IMG/VR virus record: IMGVR_UViG_3300013132_000279
Coordinates: 1-22,803 of that record
Length of the DNA stretch: 22,803 nt
DNA from: a virus
Reading direction: 5' to 3' (one strand)
Shown: positions 7,492-16,407 of the stretch, one piece after another
How the letters are laid out: each line of letters starts with the position of its first letter
Position numbering within the stretch: the stretch's first letter is position 1
Made by a program: the position numbers and the translations under genes
The notes under the pieces: generated by a model
Databases searched by the model: none
Seen by the model: the letters and a program-made list of their open reading frames with translations, nothing else
What the model was told of the DNA's origin: nothing

Positions 7492-8936
7492 TGCCTATAC
7501 AGAACGCATCAGATTCACAAAAAGTTGACTATCTTTGGAAGAAGGTAGTCTACGGCGCCGCCAAAACAGATATAGCTGGTAATATTGACGCGACTCAAGA
7601 ACCCTATGCAAGTCCGCTATTAATTCGTGGTGATAAGATCCTACAGGAATCAGATCTGATTCCTACAGTTATTCCTGGAAGTAACACCCATCCTGTAACA
7701 GTTTATACAACTAGTCTACCAGCAGAATGTACTAGTGCAGCTGGTATCCCAACACCAACACTAACATGGATAACTGGTAGAACTAACTGGGTTCCGCCAG
7801 AGTTTGGGTCTACATATCAAGTTAAAGTGTATATAGGCCCTAGTGGCCAAGCAGGCAACGTATTAACTAAAGCAACACAGGTATTTGCTACGGGCAGTGG
7901 TAGTAACGACCTATGGGTATTTGACTATCAGTCTGGTATCTTAAACTTTAACAGTAATAATACACCATACAATGGTGCAAGTCCTATTAGTTTTACAGGA
8001 AACAGTGTTTACATTAGTGGTGCTGTTTATTCTGGAAACTTGGGGTTACCTACTGCAAGTAATATTGGTAATGCTATTCTAGGTTACTTCTCATTTGATG
8101 GTAATACAGTTACATCAATTCAATCTAATGGTAATATTGTATTAAATGCTCCAGGTACAGGCATCGTTCAGGTACAGGGAACTGATGCGTTTGGCTTACC
8201 TGCAGGTGATCAGACATCAAGACCAGATAGCCCGCTGGTTGGGTATACACGTTTTAACACAACTAGTAAAACAATCGAATACTACGATGGCACTAACTGG
8301 ATATCACCAGGTCAAGCGACTGTTAGTAGTGAAATTATTAATCCCGACGGTGTATCTAACACTTATCCTTTAAGTGCTAATACAACATCATCTGGTATTT
8401 TTGTAAGTATCAACGGTACAATACAACAACCAGGCTATGCTTATAATATTGTTAACAATAATGAAATTCAATTTACAGAAACTCCGCTAACTTCAGATTC
8501 TGTTGAAGTACGTTTAATGGCTCCGAGTGCTGTTACAGTTGGCGCATTACAATTTAATAATTATACATCTGTATCTCTTGACACAGAAAATATCAACATT
8601 GTAGGTAACATTCAAACTACCGGATTCTATAATAATAAATCTAATGTGTTATTAGGAAATCTAGCTACCACAACAGTTGACAGTTATAGTATTACAAGTT
8701 ACAGAACATCAAAATATGTGTTCCAAGCAGTTCGTGGTAGCGATGTACAAAGCTCAGAAACACTAGTAACACATAATGGTACTACAGCAGTTTCAACTAC
8801 CTACGGCGTTCTTACTATCGGTAATAGTTTAGGCAATGTTAGTGCTACTATTGTGGGTAGTAATGTAGAAATTCAATATACTCCAACATTAGTTAATACA
8901 TATCTTACTATTAGTCGTAATTTTTATCCTCTATAA
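7491..8936 (+). CDS. Fibre-like virion structural protein (481 aa)
   Basis: Opens with SQKVDYLWKKVVYGAAKTD and ASPLLIRGDKILQES (about 9-55), an N-terminus I associate with structural proteins of aquatic T4-like phages and probably the particle-attachment end. Next come a fibre element GYTRFNTTSKTIEYYDGTNW (251-270) and an 'NGtiQqPgyaYni' domain (about 285-345). The C-terminal domain of about 85 residues (from YSITSYRTSKYVFQA) is paralogous to the C-terminus of the 1602-aa protein. ATG overlaps the preceding stop by one base (TAATG). Together with its two large neighbours it probably forms or attaches a fibre assembly; this is inferred. Confidence 0.82.
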   Translation: MPIQNASDSQKVDYLWKKVVYGAAKTDIAGNIDATQEPYASPLLIRGDKILQESDLIPTVIPGSNTHPVTVYTTSLPAECTSAAGIPTPTLTWITGRTNWVPPEFGSTYQVKVYIGPSGQAGNVLTKATQVFATGSGSNDLWVFDYQSGILNFNSNNTPYNGASPISFTGNSVYISGAVYSGNLGLPTASNIGNAILGYFSFDGNTVTSIQSNGNIVLNAPGTGIVQVQGTDAFGLPAGDQTSRPDSPLVGYTRFNTTSKTIEYYDGTNWISPGQATVSSEIINPDGVSNTYPLSANTTSSGIFVSINGTIQQPGYAYNIVNNNEIQFTETPLTSDSVEVRLMAPSAVTVGALQFNNYTSVSLDTENINIVGNIQTTGFYNNKSNVLLGNLATTTVDSYSITSYRTSKYVFQAVRGSDVQSSETLVTHNGTTAVSTTYGVLTIGNSLGNVSATIVGSNVEIQYTPTLVNTYLTISRNFYPL

Positions 8937-8941
8937 CTTTT

Positions 8942-8969
8942 TAGTTTTCTGCATAAATACATAAAACTA
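8942..8969 (+). promoter_or_regulatory. AT-rich hairpin around the late promoter of the repeat fibre gene
   Basis: Inverted repeat TAGTTTT / AAAACTA, seven pairs, with a 14-nt loop that contains CATAAATA. It is weaker than the hairpins at 4539 and 19615 and is far from the RBS (GGAG at 9037-9040), so it cannot hide the start. It could act on read-through from the preceding gene or be chance. Confidence 0.4.
8952..8959 (+). promoter_or_regulatory. Late promoter element CATAAATA before the repeat fibre gene
   Basis: One-base variant of the GATAAATA element. It leaves a long leader of about 80 nt to the ATG at 9047. Confidence 0.62.
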
Positions 8970-9046
8970 GCACAAGTACGCCTATAGGGATATGGAACTG
9001 CAGGCAATTATAGTGTAAATTTAATATAATTTAAGCGGAGTATTCC

Positions 9047-12000
9047 ATGGCGGCATTGACCCGAATTTTTAACAACCAAATCTATAATAGCACAATTATA
9101 GGTTATCAAAAAATTGCAGCAGGTACTATCACAGGTAGCTTATTTGCAAGCAACGTAACAGTTCCAGGCGACTTACTAATTTCAGGTAACTTGTTTGTAT
9201 TAGGGTCTAGCTCATATACAACAATCGCAAGTACTAACACCTATGTAAACGACCCATTGATCCTTATGAATAACGGTTTCAGTGGATCTAATAGTTACGA
9301 CGAAGGTTTGATTTTTAATCGTGGTACTGACCAAAACCAAGCTATTATTTGGAGTGAAGCATTTGATGAATTCCGCTTAATTGCAACAAACGAAACAGGT
9401 ACCACATACGGTAATATAAATGCCACTGGCTTAGCAAGATTAAGTGTTGGTAGTTTTAACGTACCAGGCACAGCAAATATTGGTACTTTAGCAGTAACAG
9501 GTGCTATCTCTGGTGCAAGTTTAAATGTATCAGGCAATGTATTGGCATCAACTGTGGGTGCTAGTTTCTTAACAGCTTCTACAGTAGCAGTTGGTAACAT
9601 CGCCGCAGTTACAGTAGGCAATGTCGGAACACAATTTAATGGCGCCGCTGTTAACTTAAGCGGTAATATATTATCAGCAGGCGCAGTTCATAATAGTTTA
9701 ACAGTGAATGGTAATGAATCAGTAACTGGTTACTTAAACGTAACTGGTAACGTAATGGCGGCTGTTATTACTGCGAGCCAATTGAACACAACTGGTAACG
9801 TACTAGCAACTGCTGGTGTATTTAATGGGTTAACAGTGAATGGTAATGAAGCAGTGACTGGTTACTTAAACGTAACCGGTAATGTAATGACTGCCCAATT
9901 AAATGCAGGACAAGTCAACACAACTGGTAACGTACTAGCAACTGCTGGTGTATTTAATGGGTTAACAGTGAATGGTAATGAAGCAGTGACTGGTTACTTA
10001 AACGTAACTGGTAACATTATGGGCGCTGCTGGTATCCTTAACGGATTAACTGTAAACGGCAACGAAATTGTTACTGGTTATTTGGATGTAACAGGTAATG
10101 TTTTAGCAACAACGGTATTGGCACAATTAGTAACAGCGGACGACGCTACGTTTGGTAATGTAGCCGCAGGATTCATCGGAAACACCGGTACAGCATACAC
10201 TGGTGCAAGCATCAACTTAAGTGGTAACGTATTAGCTGCCGCAGGTGTTTATAATGCACTAACAGTGAATGGTAATGAATCAGTTACTGGTTATTTGAAT
10301 GTAACTGGTAACGTATTAGCTGCCGCAGGTGTTTATAATGCACTAACAGTGAATGGTAATGAATCAGTTACTGGTTATTTGAATGTAACCGGTAACGTAA
10401 TGACGGCACAATTAAATGTGGGTCAAATTAATACCACAGGTAATGTATTAGCAACAGCTGGTACATTTAATGCGCTCACAGTAAACGGGAATGAAAGTGT
10501 AACTGGTTACTTGAACGTAACAGGTAACATTTTAGGCGCTGCAGGAACACTTAGTAGTTTAACGGTCAATGGTAACGAGTCGGTAACAGGTTACTTGAAT
10601 GTAACAGGGAACATTTTAGGCGCTACTGGTACACTAGGTGTACTAGGCGTTAACAACAGCTTATGGGCTAATGCAAGTATAGCAACTACCGCACAAGGTA
10701 TTGGTGCGATTGTTGTACCTAACGGTGGTATTAGCGTAGCAGGTGCAGCAAATATTGCAGGTGCAATCACTACAGCAGGGGCAGCACAATTTAATAATAC
10801 AGTAACAGTTGGCGGCATCGAGTATATCACTAACACAACCAACGCCACAGAAGGCACTGGCTCAAGCGGTGCACTGCAAATTAAGGGTGGCGCAAGTATT
10901 GCTCGAGATTTGCATATTGGTGGCAATCTTTACGCAAGTAATATCTTTACAACAACATATCAAGTTATCACAGTACAGGATCCGTTACTGTACTTAGATG
11001 CGGCTAACACATATCCGTACAACTTTGATATTGGTTTCTATAGCAACTTTGTAGGGCCTAACCCGATTGACGACACTGGTAACGTTTACCAGCATACTGG
11101 GGTAGTCCGTGATGACACTGACAACACTTGGAAATTCTTCAGTAACGTTAGAACTGAACCTAGCGGTAGCGCGATTACATTTGATACTAATACAATTTAC
11201 GACCCAGTTAAAGCAGGTAACTTACAGTTAACATACACTCAAGCTGCAACAAGCACCACAACAGGTGCCCTACAAGTCGCAGGTGGAGCAGGCATTGCAG
11301 GAACGGTGGTAGCTGGACAAATTAACAGCACAGGTAATGTACTAGGTCAAGCCGGCACATTTAACGCATTAACAGTAAACGGCAATGAATCAGTAACTGG
11401 TTACTTGAATGTAACTGGTAACGTACTAACAGCATCATTGAGCACCGGGCAAATTAATACAACAGGTAACGTACTTGCTACGGCGGGTACATTTAACGCA
11501 TTAACAGTAAACGGCAATGAATCAGTAACTGGTTACTTGAATGTAACTGGCAATATTATAGGTGCAGCTGGCACATTAAGCGGCTTAACTGTAAATGGTA
11601 ACGAGTCAATAACTGGTTATCTAAACGTAACTGGTAATGTAATAGCATCAGCAGGCACGTTAAATGGCTTAACTGTGAATGGAGCAACAACACAAAATGG
11701 TACTCTAACAGTATCAAGTGGATTCATTAATTCATCAGGCAATATTTTAGCTACTGCGGGCACATTTAATAGCTTAACTGTAAATGGTAATGAATCAGTA
11801 ACTGGTTACTTGAATGTAACTGGTAACGTAATGGCCGCAGTAATTACAGCAAGTCAATTAAATTCTACAGGTAATATTGAAGCTCAAAATGGTGTATTAA
11901 ATGGCTTAACTGTAAATGGTAATGAATCAGTAACTGGTTACTTAAATGTAACCGGTAATATTATGGGAGCAGTTGGCACGTTAAGTGGCTTAACTGTTAA

Positions 12001-13855
12001 CGGAAATGAATCAGTAACTGGTTACTTGAATGTAACTGGCAATATTATAGGTGCAGCTGGCACATTAAGTAGCTTAACTGTAAATGGAGTAGTAAACTCA
12101 ACAGGTAACGTTTTAGCTACAGGCGGTGTGTTTAATGGCTTAACTGTAAATGGTAACGAGTCAATAACTGGTTATCTAAACGTAACCGGTAACGTAATAA
12201 CTGCGCAAGTAAACGCAGACATAGTGGCCGCAACGGGAACTATCTGGGCAAATGCGTCAGTTGTGACTAACGGATTAGGTGTTGGTGCATTGGTTGCACC
12301 TAACGGTGGCGCATCATTTAACGGTAATATAATTGCAAACGAAAATGTATTTGCTGGGCCTGATGCATTTAATAAAGCGGTTGGCCTACAGGCTATAACA
12401 TTTGCTGGGGTAGATGCAAATCAATACTATGTACAATCTGCACTACGAAATCTAGATAACAGAGGATCAGCCGACTTTGTTGCATACGGGTCTAGCGGAG
12501 CTGATAGTGATGGCTGGGCAGATTTTGGTTTCACCGGAAATGCGTTTGCTGACCCTTCGTATACTATTACAGGCCCAGACGACGGCTATTTTATTGTTCG
12601 TCCAGATGTGGGCGGTGGTAACTTAGTACTAGCAACAAGTGAAACAGGGGTCTTTAATGATATCGTCCTTGGTGTAGGAAGCTTCCTGTCAACAGCAGAA
12701 GTTGCGCGATTCCATGGTAACGTGGGTTCAAGCGGTAATGCGTGGATCAAATATCAAACAGTTTCTACAACACCTAACAATGGCGCTTTACGTGTAGATG
12801 GTGGTGTGGGCATTAGAGGAAACATCCGTGTAGGCGGTGGTGCTGTAATTAATAACAGCCAAACAGCTGATCCATTCCAAGTTAAAGGTGTTGCAACAAC
12901 AAGCCTAATTTACGCCGACACTGCACAAGGTGCAGTAATTATTGGCGGTAGTAACGTTGCTCCACAACTAGGTAGTACACTGAAAATTAACGGCACAGAT
13001 TCAATGTTATTACCAATTGGTAGCACAGGTCAACGTCCTGGTGCAACAGGTAATATTGACCTTGCTGGTATGATTCGTTTCAATACTACTATCCAGAACA
13101 TGGAGTTCTACGATGGTACACAATGGCAAACAGCAGGTAGTGTATTTACAGTAATCAGTGATCGTCAATTTACAGGTAATGTTGGTGGCGGTTACGGTAA
13201 CGTTGACGGTACCAACAAAAACTTTACTATTCAAGCTAACAGTACAACATCTGGTACAATCGTAAGCATTAACGGTGTAATACAATTCCCAACACTTGCA
13301 TATGACGTAAGTGGAACAACATTAACCTTTACTGAAGCACCTGCTCCAGATGACGTTATTGATGTTCGTGTATTAGCAACAACATCAACCATTGGTGCAC
13401 TTGCTAACGGCAATGGTCTAAATCAAGTTATTGCAGGCAACGACGGGGTACAGATTTGGACAGGTACGAGTGCAACAGTTGAGCGTGTATTAGTCAACCA
13501 AGCAGGCGATGTTAACTTGTTAGACAACAACAAATTGACCTACACACAAACTGCGACTAATATTGTAGCTAACAACACACCATATGTGATTGCTACATTT
13601 AGTACTGCTTCATATACTAGTGCAAAATACTTAATTAGTGCTAAGAAAGGTGCTACTAACGTTCAGACGATGGAAGCTGTGGTAGCGACAGATGGCACAA
13701 GTGCATATCTAACAACTTACGGTATTGTGAATAACGGGACCGACATGGGTGGATTAAGTGCTAACGTAGTAAGCGGTAATGTAAGAATATACTTTACAAC
13801 TACATCAAACATGACTAATGCAAATGTTAAGGCATTTGGTACATATATTGTTTAA
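9047..13855 (+). CDS. Giant repeat tail-fibre/virion surface protein (1602 aa)
   Basis: Probably a trimeric beta-structured fibre. The N-terminus (about 40-125) has PGDLLISGNLFVLGSSSYTT, NTYVNDPLILMNNG, GLIFNRGTDQNQAIIW and FRLIATNE, the 'which item is present' module common to aquatic T4-like fibre proteins. Fifteen copies of LTVNGNESVTGYLNVTGN or close variants follow, in two blocks (residues about 218-530 and 775-1051). The basic unit is 28 residues; some copies carry a 16-residue extra piece, making 44. Between the blocks sits a second copy of the N-terminal-type module (VITVQDPLLYLDAAN, DIGFYSNF) framed by two 'TGALQV-GGAgIag' elements. After the repeats come a fibre element (MIRFNTTIQNMEFYDGTQW), an 'INGVIQFPTLAYDV' domain and a C-terminal domain shared with the preceding 481-aa protein. 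RBS GGAG precedes the ATG. Receptor binding is inferred. Confidence 0.88.
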   Translation: MAALTRIFNNQIYNSTIIGYQKIAAGTITGSLFASNVTVPGDLLISGNLFVLGSSSYTTIASTNTYVNDPLILMNNGFSGSNSYDEGLIFNRGTDQNQAIIWSEAFDEFRLIATNETGTTYGNINATGLARLSVGSFNVPGTANIGTLAVTGAISGASLNVSGNVLASTVGASFLTASTVAVGNIAAVTVGNVGTQFNGAAVNLSGNILSAGAVHNSLTVNGNESVTGYLNVTGNVMAAVITASQLNTTGNVLATAGVFNGLTVNGNEAVTGYLNVTGNVMTAQLNAGQVNTTGNVLATAGVFNGLTVNGNEAVTGYLNVTGNIMGAAGILNGLTVNGNEIVTGYLDVTGNVLATTVLAQLVTADDATFGNVAAGFIGNTGTAYTGASINLSGNVLAAAGVYNALTVNGNESVTGYLNVTGNVLAAAGVYNALTVNGNESVTGYLNVTGNVMTAQLNVGQINTTGNVLATAGTFNALTVNGNESVTGYLNVTGNILGAAGTLSSLTVNGNESVTGYLNVTGNILGATGTLGVLGVNNSLWANASIATTAQGIGAIVVPNGGISVAGAANIAGAITTAGAAQFNNTVTVGGIEYITNTTNATEGTGSSGALQIKGGASIARDLHIGGNLYASNIFTTTYQVITVQDPLLYLDAANTYPYNFDIGFYSNFVGPNPIDDTGNVYQHTGVVRDDTDNTWKFFSNVRTEPSGSAITFDTNTIYDPVKAGNLQLTYTQAATSTTTGALQVAGGAGIAGTVVAGQINSTGNVLGQAGTFNALTVNGNESVTGYLNVTGNVLTASLSTGQINTTGNVLATAGTFNALTVNGNESVTGYLNVTGNIIGAAGTLSGLTVNGNESITGYLNVTGNVIASAGTLNGLTVNGATTQNGTLTVSSGFINSSGNILATAGTFNSLTVNGNESVTGYLNVTGNVMAAVITASQLNSTGNIEAQNGVLNGLTVNGNESVTGYLNVTGNIMGAVGTLSGLTVNGNESVTGYLNVTGNIIGAAGTLSSLTVNGVVNSTGNVLATGGVFNGLTVNGNESITGYLNVTGNVITAQVNADIVAATGTIWANASVVTNGLGVGALVAPNGGASFNGNIIANENVFAGPDAFNKAVGLQAITFAGVDANQYYVQSALRNLDNRGSADFVAYGSSGADSDGWADFGFTGNAFADPSYTITGPDDGYFIVRPDVGGGNLVLATSETGVFNDIVLGVGSFLSTAEVARFHGNVGSSGNAWIKYQTVSTTPNNGALRVDGGVGIRGNIRVGGGAVINNSQTADPFQVKGVATTSLIYADTAQGAVIIGGSNVAPQLGSTLKINGTDSMLLPIGSTGQRPGATGNIDLAGMIRFNTTIQNMEFYDGTQWQTAGSVFTVISDRQFTGNVGGGYGNVDGTNKNFTIQANSTTSGTIVSINGVIQFPTLAYDVSGTTLTFTEAPAPDDVIDVRVLATTSTIGALANGNGLNQVIAGNDGVQIWTGTSATVERVLVNQAGDVNLLDNNKLTYTQTATNIVANNTPYVIATFSTASYTSAKYLISAKKGATNVQTMEAVVATDGTSAYLTTYGIVNNGTDMGGLSANVVSGNVRIYFTTTSNMTNANVKAFGTYIV
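9698..10640 (+). repeat. Repeat block 1 in the giant fibre gene (8 copies)
   Basis: Eight in-frame copies of the LTVNGNE-x-x-TGYL-x-VTGN core. Units of 84 bp (28 residues) alternate with 132-bp units (44 residues). Copies range from almost identical DNA (10223-10306 vs 10307-10390) to copies with the same protein sequence but many synonymous differences. Confidence 0.92.
10223..10390 (+). repeat. Recent 84-bp tandem duplication inside the fibre gene
   Basis: 10223-10306 and 10307-10390 are identical at 83 of 84 positions; the only difference is the last base (t/c at 10306 and 10390). The unit is exactly 28 codons, so the frame is kept. Neighbouring copies are more diverged, so this duplication or gene-conversion event is the youngest in the array. 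Confidence 0.93.
11369..12200 (+). repeat. Repeat block 2 in the giant fibre gene (7 copies)
   Basis: Seven more full copies of the same core plus two degenerate ones (LTVNGATTQNGTLTV at about 11668 and a truncated LTVNGVVNSTGN at about 12074). 11357-11417 and 11489-11549 are nearly identical at 132-bp spacing, matching the 44-residue unit. Confidence 0.9.
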
Positions 13856-13864
13856 GGGTGATTA

Positions 13865-14602
13865 ATGTTACATCTAAATAAAAAATATCGTCGAGGATAT
13901 ATTAGCGAAGATATTATTGTTGAGCGTAAGTTAGAAGGTGGAATGTGGACAACGACCACCGAAACGGTCCCTAGTCGTGTTACTAATAGACAAATATCTA
14001 ACACCGCTGTGGTAATTGGGAACGGAGTAAATCGAGTGGGATTTGATTTACAGCAACTCAGAAAACCTAGCGGTTTATTGGGCGCCAGAACAGTGCAAAC
14101 ATACGGGTGTAATGCGTTGTATAGAGACTTTAGTCCTGATTTCTTAGTAGCTGTAGGAAACAACGGTATTGTTAGTGAACTTGCTAATAGCGGATATACA
14201 AATGATCACATTGTATATTCGAGTGCTATACATTTATTAGAGCACCCTAGTAAATTTTATCTAATCCCGCATGACATATATGCTGATGCAGGCACAACAG
14301 CGGCTTATATTGCCGCATTTGATGAGCATACGAAAATATACTTAATAGGGTTTGATGGCCAAGAACCAGGAAATTGGAACAACAATGTATACGCAGGTAC
14401 CCGCGGGTATGATGCAATAAACGTAAAAGTTGATTCAAGTGAATGGATTTTAAATCACAAACGGTTAATAGATGTTTATGACACAGTAGAATGGGTCTGG
14501 GTAACACCTAAAGGAACAAATCAGATTCCGGAACTATTAAAATCCAATCTTAACTTTAGACAAATTGACTTTAGACAACTGGTCTTAGAGTGCGATTTAT
14601 AA
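13865..14602 (+). CDS. Putative Rossmann-like sugar-transferase-family protein (245 aa)
   Basis: Not a structural-type sequence. It has a hydrophobic strand ending in a Gly loop, AVVIGNGVNRVGFDL (about 48-62), then TYGCNALYRDFSPDFLVAVG (about 79-98), later KIYLIGFDGQE (about 157-167). The 'VIGNG-x-R...CNalY...D' arrangement recalls Maf/DUF115-type and GT42 sialyltransferase-like proteins that bind nucleotide sugars. This is a pattern resemblance only and I would not name a substrate. It starts 9 bp after the giant fibre stop with AGGG as RBS, so it is probably the last gene of that late operon and could act on, or together with, the fibre. Its 3' end overlaps the convergent Nudix gene by 6 bp and no terminator lies between. 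Confidence 0.6.
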   Translation: MLHLNKKYRRGYISEDIIVERKLEGGMWTTTTETVPSRVTNRQISNTAVVIGNGVNRVGFDLQQLRKPSGLLGARTVQTYGCNALYRDFSPDFLVAVGNNGIVSELANSGYTNDHIVYSSAIHLLEHPSKFYLIPHDIYADAGTTAAYIAAFDEHTKIYLIGFDGQEPGNWNNNVYAGTRGYDAINVKVDSSEWILNHKRLIDVYDTVEWVWVTPKGTNQIPELLKSNLNFRQIDFRQLVLECDL

Positions 14603-15064
14603 TACAGATTCTAAAGTCTTAATCTTATCTACAACACTTGAAAAATTGATAGTACGCCAAACCCCCGGATGCAGGGGTTTTGGGTGATCTTCTAAACCAA
14701 CCCAGCAGTAACCTCTATGTTCGCTATTTAAGATGGGTGTAAATTCTTCATCTACGGGAATAAGAAAAGTATGATAGGTGAATTTACCGTTCTCACTGGT
14801 AAATTTTTCTATAGGAATAACTTTTGTTTGTGTAAAATTATAGCTGAGTTCTTCATCAAGTTCGCGAAGCAGGCTACTTAGCAACTGTTCTCCTGCCTCG
14901 ATGCCGCCACCGGCTAATCCCCAAGTGCCTGCATGTTTTTTAGTGTTGCGCAATAGGAATAGATAGCGGTGTGTTGTAGTACAATAGATGAAAGTGCCTA
15001 CGCCTTCTATAAGACCAGCGTCCACAGTCCCTCTTTGTACTCGCCCTCGTAGCTTTTTAGCCAT
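14597..15064 (-). CDS. Nudix hydrolase (155 aa)
   Basis: Hydrolyses a nucleoside diphosphate linked to some moiety X; the exact substrate is unknown (dNTP, NADH, ADP-ribose and RNA caps are family options). The Nudix box G-x5-E-x7-REUxEExGU is present at residues 53-75 (G53, E59, R67, E68, E71, E72), preceded by GTWGLAGG. The usual Gly near the end of the box is Ser74, while all metal-binding glutamates are intact, so it is likely active. The start at 15064 lies 58 bases inside the gp15 gene and gives a basic N-terminus (KKLRGRVQRG). A GTG at 15025 is a possible alternative. It is last in the minus-strand gp14-gp15 transcript, so late expression is likely. Confidence 0.88.
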   Translation of the reverse strand: MAKKLRGRVQRGTVDAGLIEGVGTFIYCTTTHRYLFLLRNTKKHAGTWGLAGGGIEAGEQLLSSLLRELDEELSYNFTQTKVIPIEKFTSENGKFTYHTFLIPVDEEFTPILNSEHRGYCWVGLEDHPKPLHPGVWRTINFSSVVDKIKTLESVL

Positions 15065-16407
15065 TGATTACCATTCCATTTATATTGAACACCTGTAGTC
15101 AGGTTGCTTACATATTGTAAACTCGTAGTACTTTGGCTGTCAAATGAAACTACCCAATGACTGCCGTTATATTGTATAATATCGTTAGCACGTGCTACTA
15201 GAGCAACACTGTCTGCACCTCGCCAAGCAACTGCATCATTACCTGGAGCATTACTATAATTACCAATATCTGCTAGGATTAGATAACGGGTACCTGATGT
15301 TGGACTCGTCGGTGCTGACTTAGTGGGATCAATAATAGCGTTAATGGCAGTAAGCGTATTGCCTGGTTTAGTATCAATGTCAACATTGAAGATTAGTTGA
15401 CTAGTGTCGGTTGGGTGGTAACTTACCGTACCTATAACTTCAGTAATACCATCTTCTTGCAGCAGTCTAACTTGACTGATACCGTTGTTTAGTTCGCCAT
15501 ACATGTTGATCAGCTTATGCCAATCATCTTTGGTGCCTACTTTAGTGGGTGTTTCTAGTGTAGGCGGGTCTCTAGGATCCGCAAACTCGCTAATTTTTAA
15601 TAAGGTTAAAGTATTACCTATTAGTAATACACCATACATAAGTGGAGTAAAGTATTGACGAGATCCTAATAGGTTGTCTTCACTGTAAACAGCATCACTT
15701 AAGTTGCCGTCTGCATCATGTATACTAGCAATAATCTTTTGAATTACGCCAAGTTTTTTAACCTTAGCAGGCGGACTAATCCATACAGGTAGTTTGAATG
15801 TTAGTGTAGCTACATCAATTGGGTTTTCTGTGCCGATAGGAACACTACGACTAGTCCAATTAGGACTTTCTAAGTAAACCACACTTAAACTTGTCCAGTC
15901 GATGTAGTTGTCTGTACTTTGTATTTCTAGTGCAGGATTAAACAATACAATAAGTTGCTCTAGTAACTGCAATTTTTGTTTAGTATTACTAGTCCAGATG
16001 TCTAATTTAAGTTCAATAGTGTACGGAACAGGCATCATACGTTCAATAGTAAACGCATTACCTTGACGATTTTCGAACTCTTGGGTATCTTCGTTGTAGT
16101 AACGCTCACGAATGTTCATCTTACCGATAAAGTCTGGTTGTTGCACACGATCCCTATCATAGGTAAGGTTATTTACATACACAGTCATAGCAGGCACAGT
16201 TGGCATAACACTACCTGAACTGTTATTACTGATGATCATTTGTACTTGTCGACTGCTATCACCCCAGTAAACTGGTACACGCTGTAAGGTTTTGTTACCA
16301 TCACGATCTGCACCATACTCAACTTGGAAACCCGATACCATACGAATGAACTGCGCTAAGAAGCGTTCTATTTGCGCATCATAGAAAAACTGTTGACTTG
16401 CTACCAT
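15007..16407 (-). CDS. 15: Tail sheath stabiliser and completion protein gp15-like (466 aa)
   Basis: Caps the tail tube and sheath and joins it to the neck. The N-terminal 230 residues follow the T4 gp15 plan: FFYDAQIERFLAQFIRMVSG, RVPVYWGDSSRQ, a DYDRDRV-like stretch, MPVPYTIELKLDIWTSN and LEQLIVLFNPALEIQ, then the LPVWISPP segment. It is much longer than T4 gp15 (272 aa). The extra C-terminal half ends in a module GTRYLILADIGNYS ... NDIIQYNGSHWVVSFD ... GVQYKWNGNQWLKSYEGEY, of a type also seen in the adjacent gp14. Its ATG overlaps the gp14 stop (TAATG), with GGAT as RBS. Homology to gp15 is a strong pattern match by eye. Confidence 0.85.
   Translation of the reverse strand: MVASQQFFYDAQIERFLAQFIRMVSGFQVEYGADRDGNKTLQRVPVYWGDSSRQVQMIISNNSSGSVMPTVPAMTVYVNNLTYDRDRVQQPDFIGKMNIRERYYNEDTQEFENRQGNAFTIERMMPVPYTIELKLDIWTSNTKQKLQLLEQLIVLFNPALEIQSTDNYIDWTSLSVVYLESPNWTSRSVPIGTENPIDVATLTFKLPVWISPPAKVKKLGVIQKIIASIHDADGNLSDAVYSEDNLLGSRQYFTPLMYGVLLIGNTLTLLKISEFADPRDPPTLETPTKVGTKDDWHKLINMYGELNNGISQVRLLQEDGITEVIGTVSYHPTDTSQLIFNVDIDTKPGNTLTAINAIIDPTKSAPTSPTSGTRYLILADIGNYSNAPGNDAVAWRGADSVALVARANDIIQYNGSHWVVSFDSQSTTSLQYVSNLTTGVQYKWNGNQWLKSYEGEYKEGLWTLVL

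Noticed and set aside
9025-9030. TATAAT in the leader of the giant fibre gene as a sigma70 -10 box
   Set aside because: No acceptable -35 box 16-18 bp upstream; the region is simply AT-rich.
8992-9048. ATGGAA / TTCCAT pairing that would hide the start codon of the giant fibre gene
   Set aside because: Only six pairs across a 45-nt loop; too weak to claim.
9698-12200. Regular direct repeats that could be mistaken for a CRISPR array
   Set aside because: The repeats are in frame, conserved at protein level with synonymous DNA differences, and lie inside one long coding region; there are no unique spacers between identical repeats.
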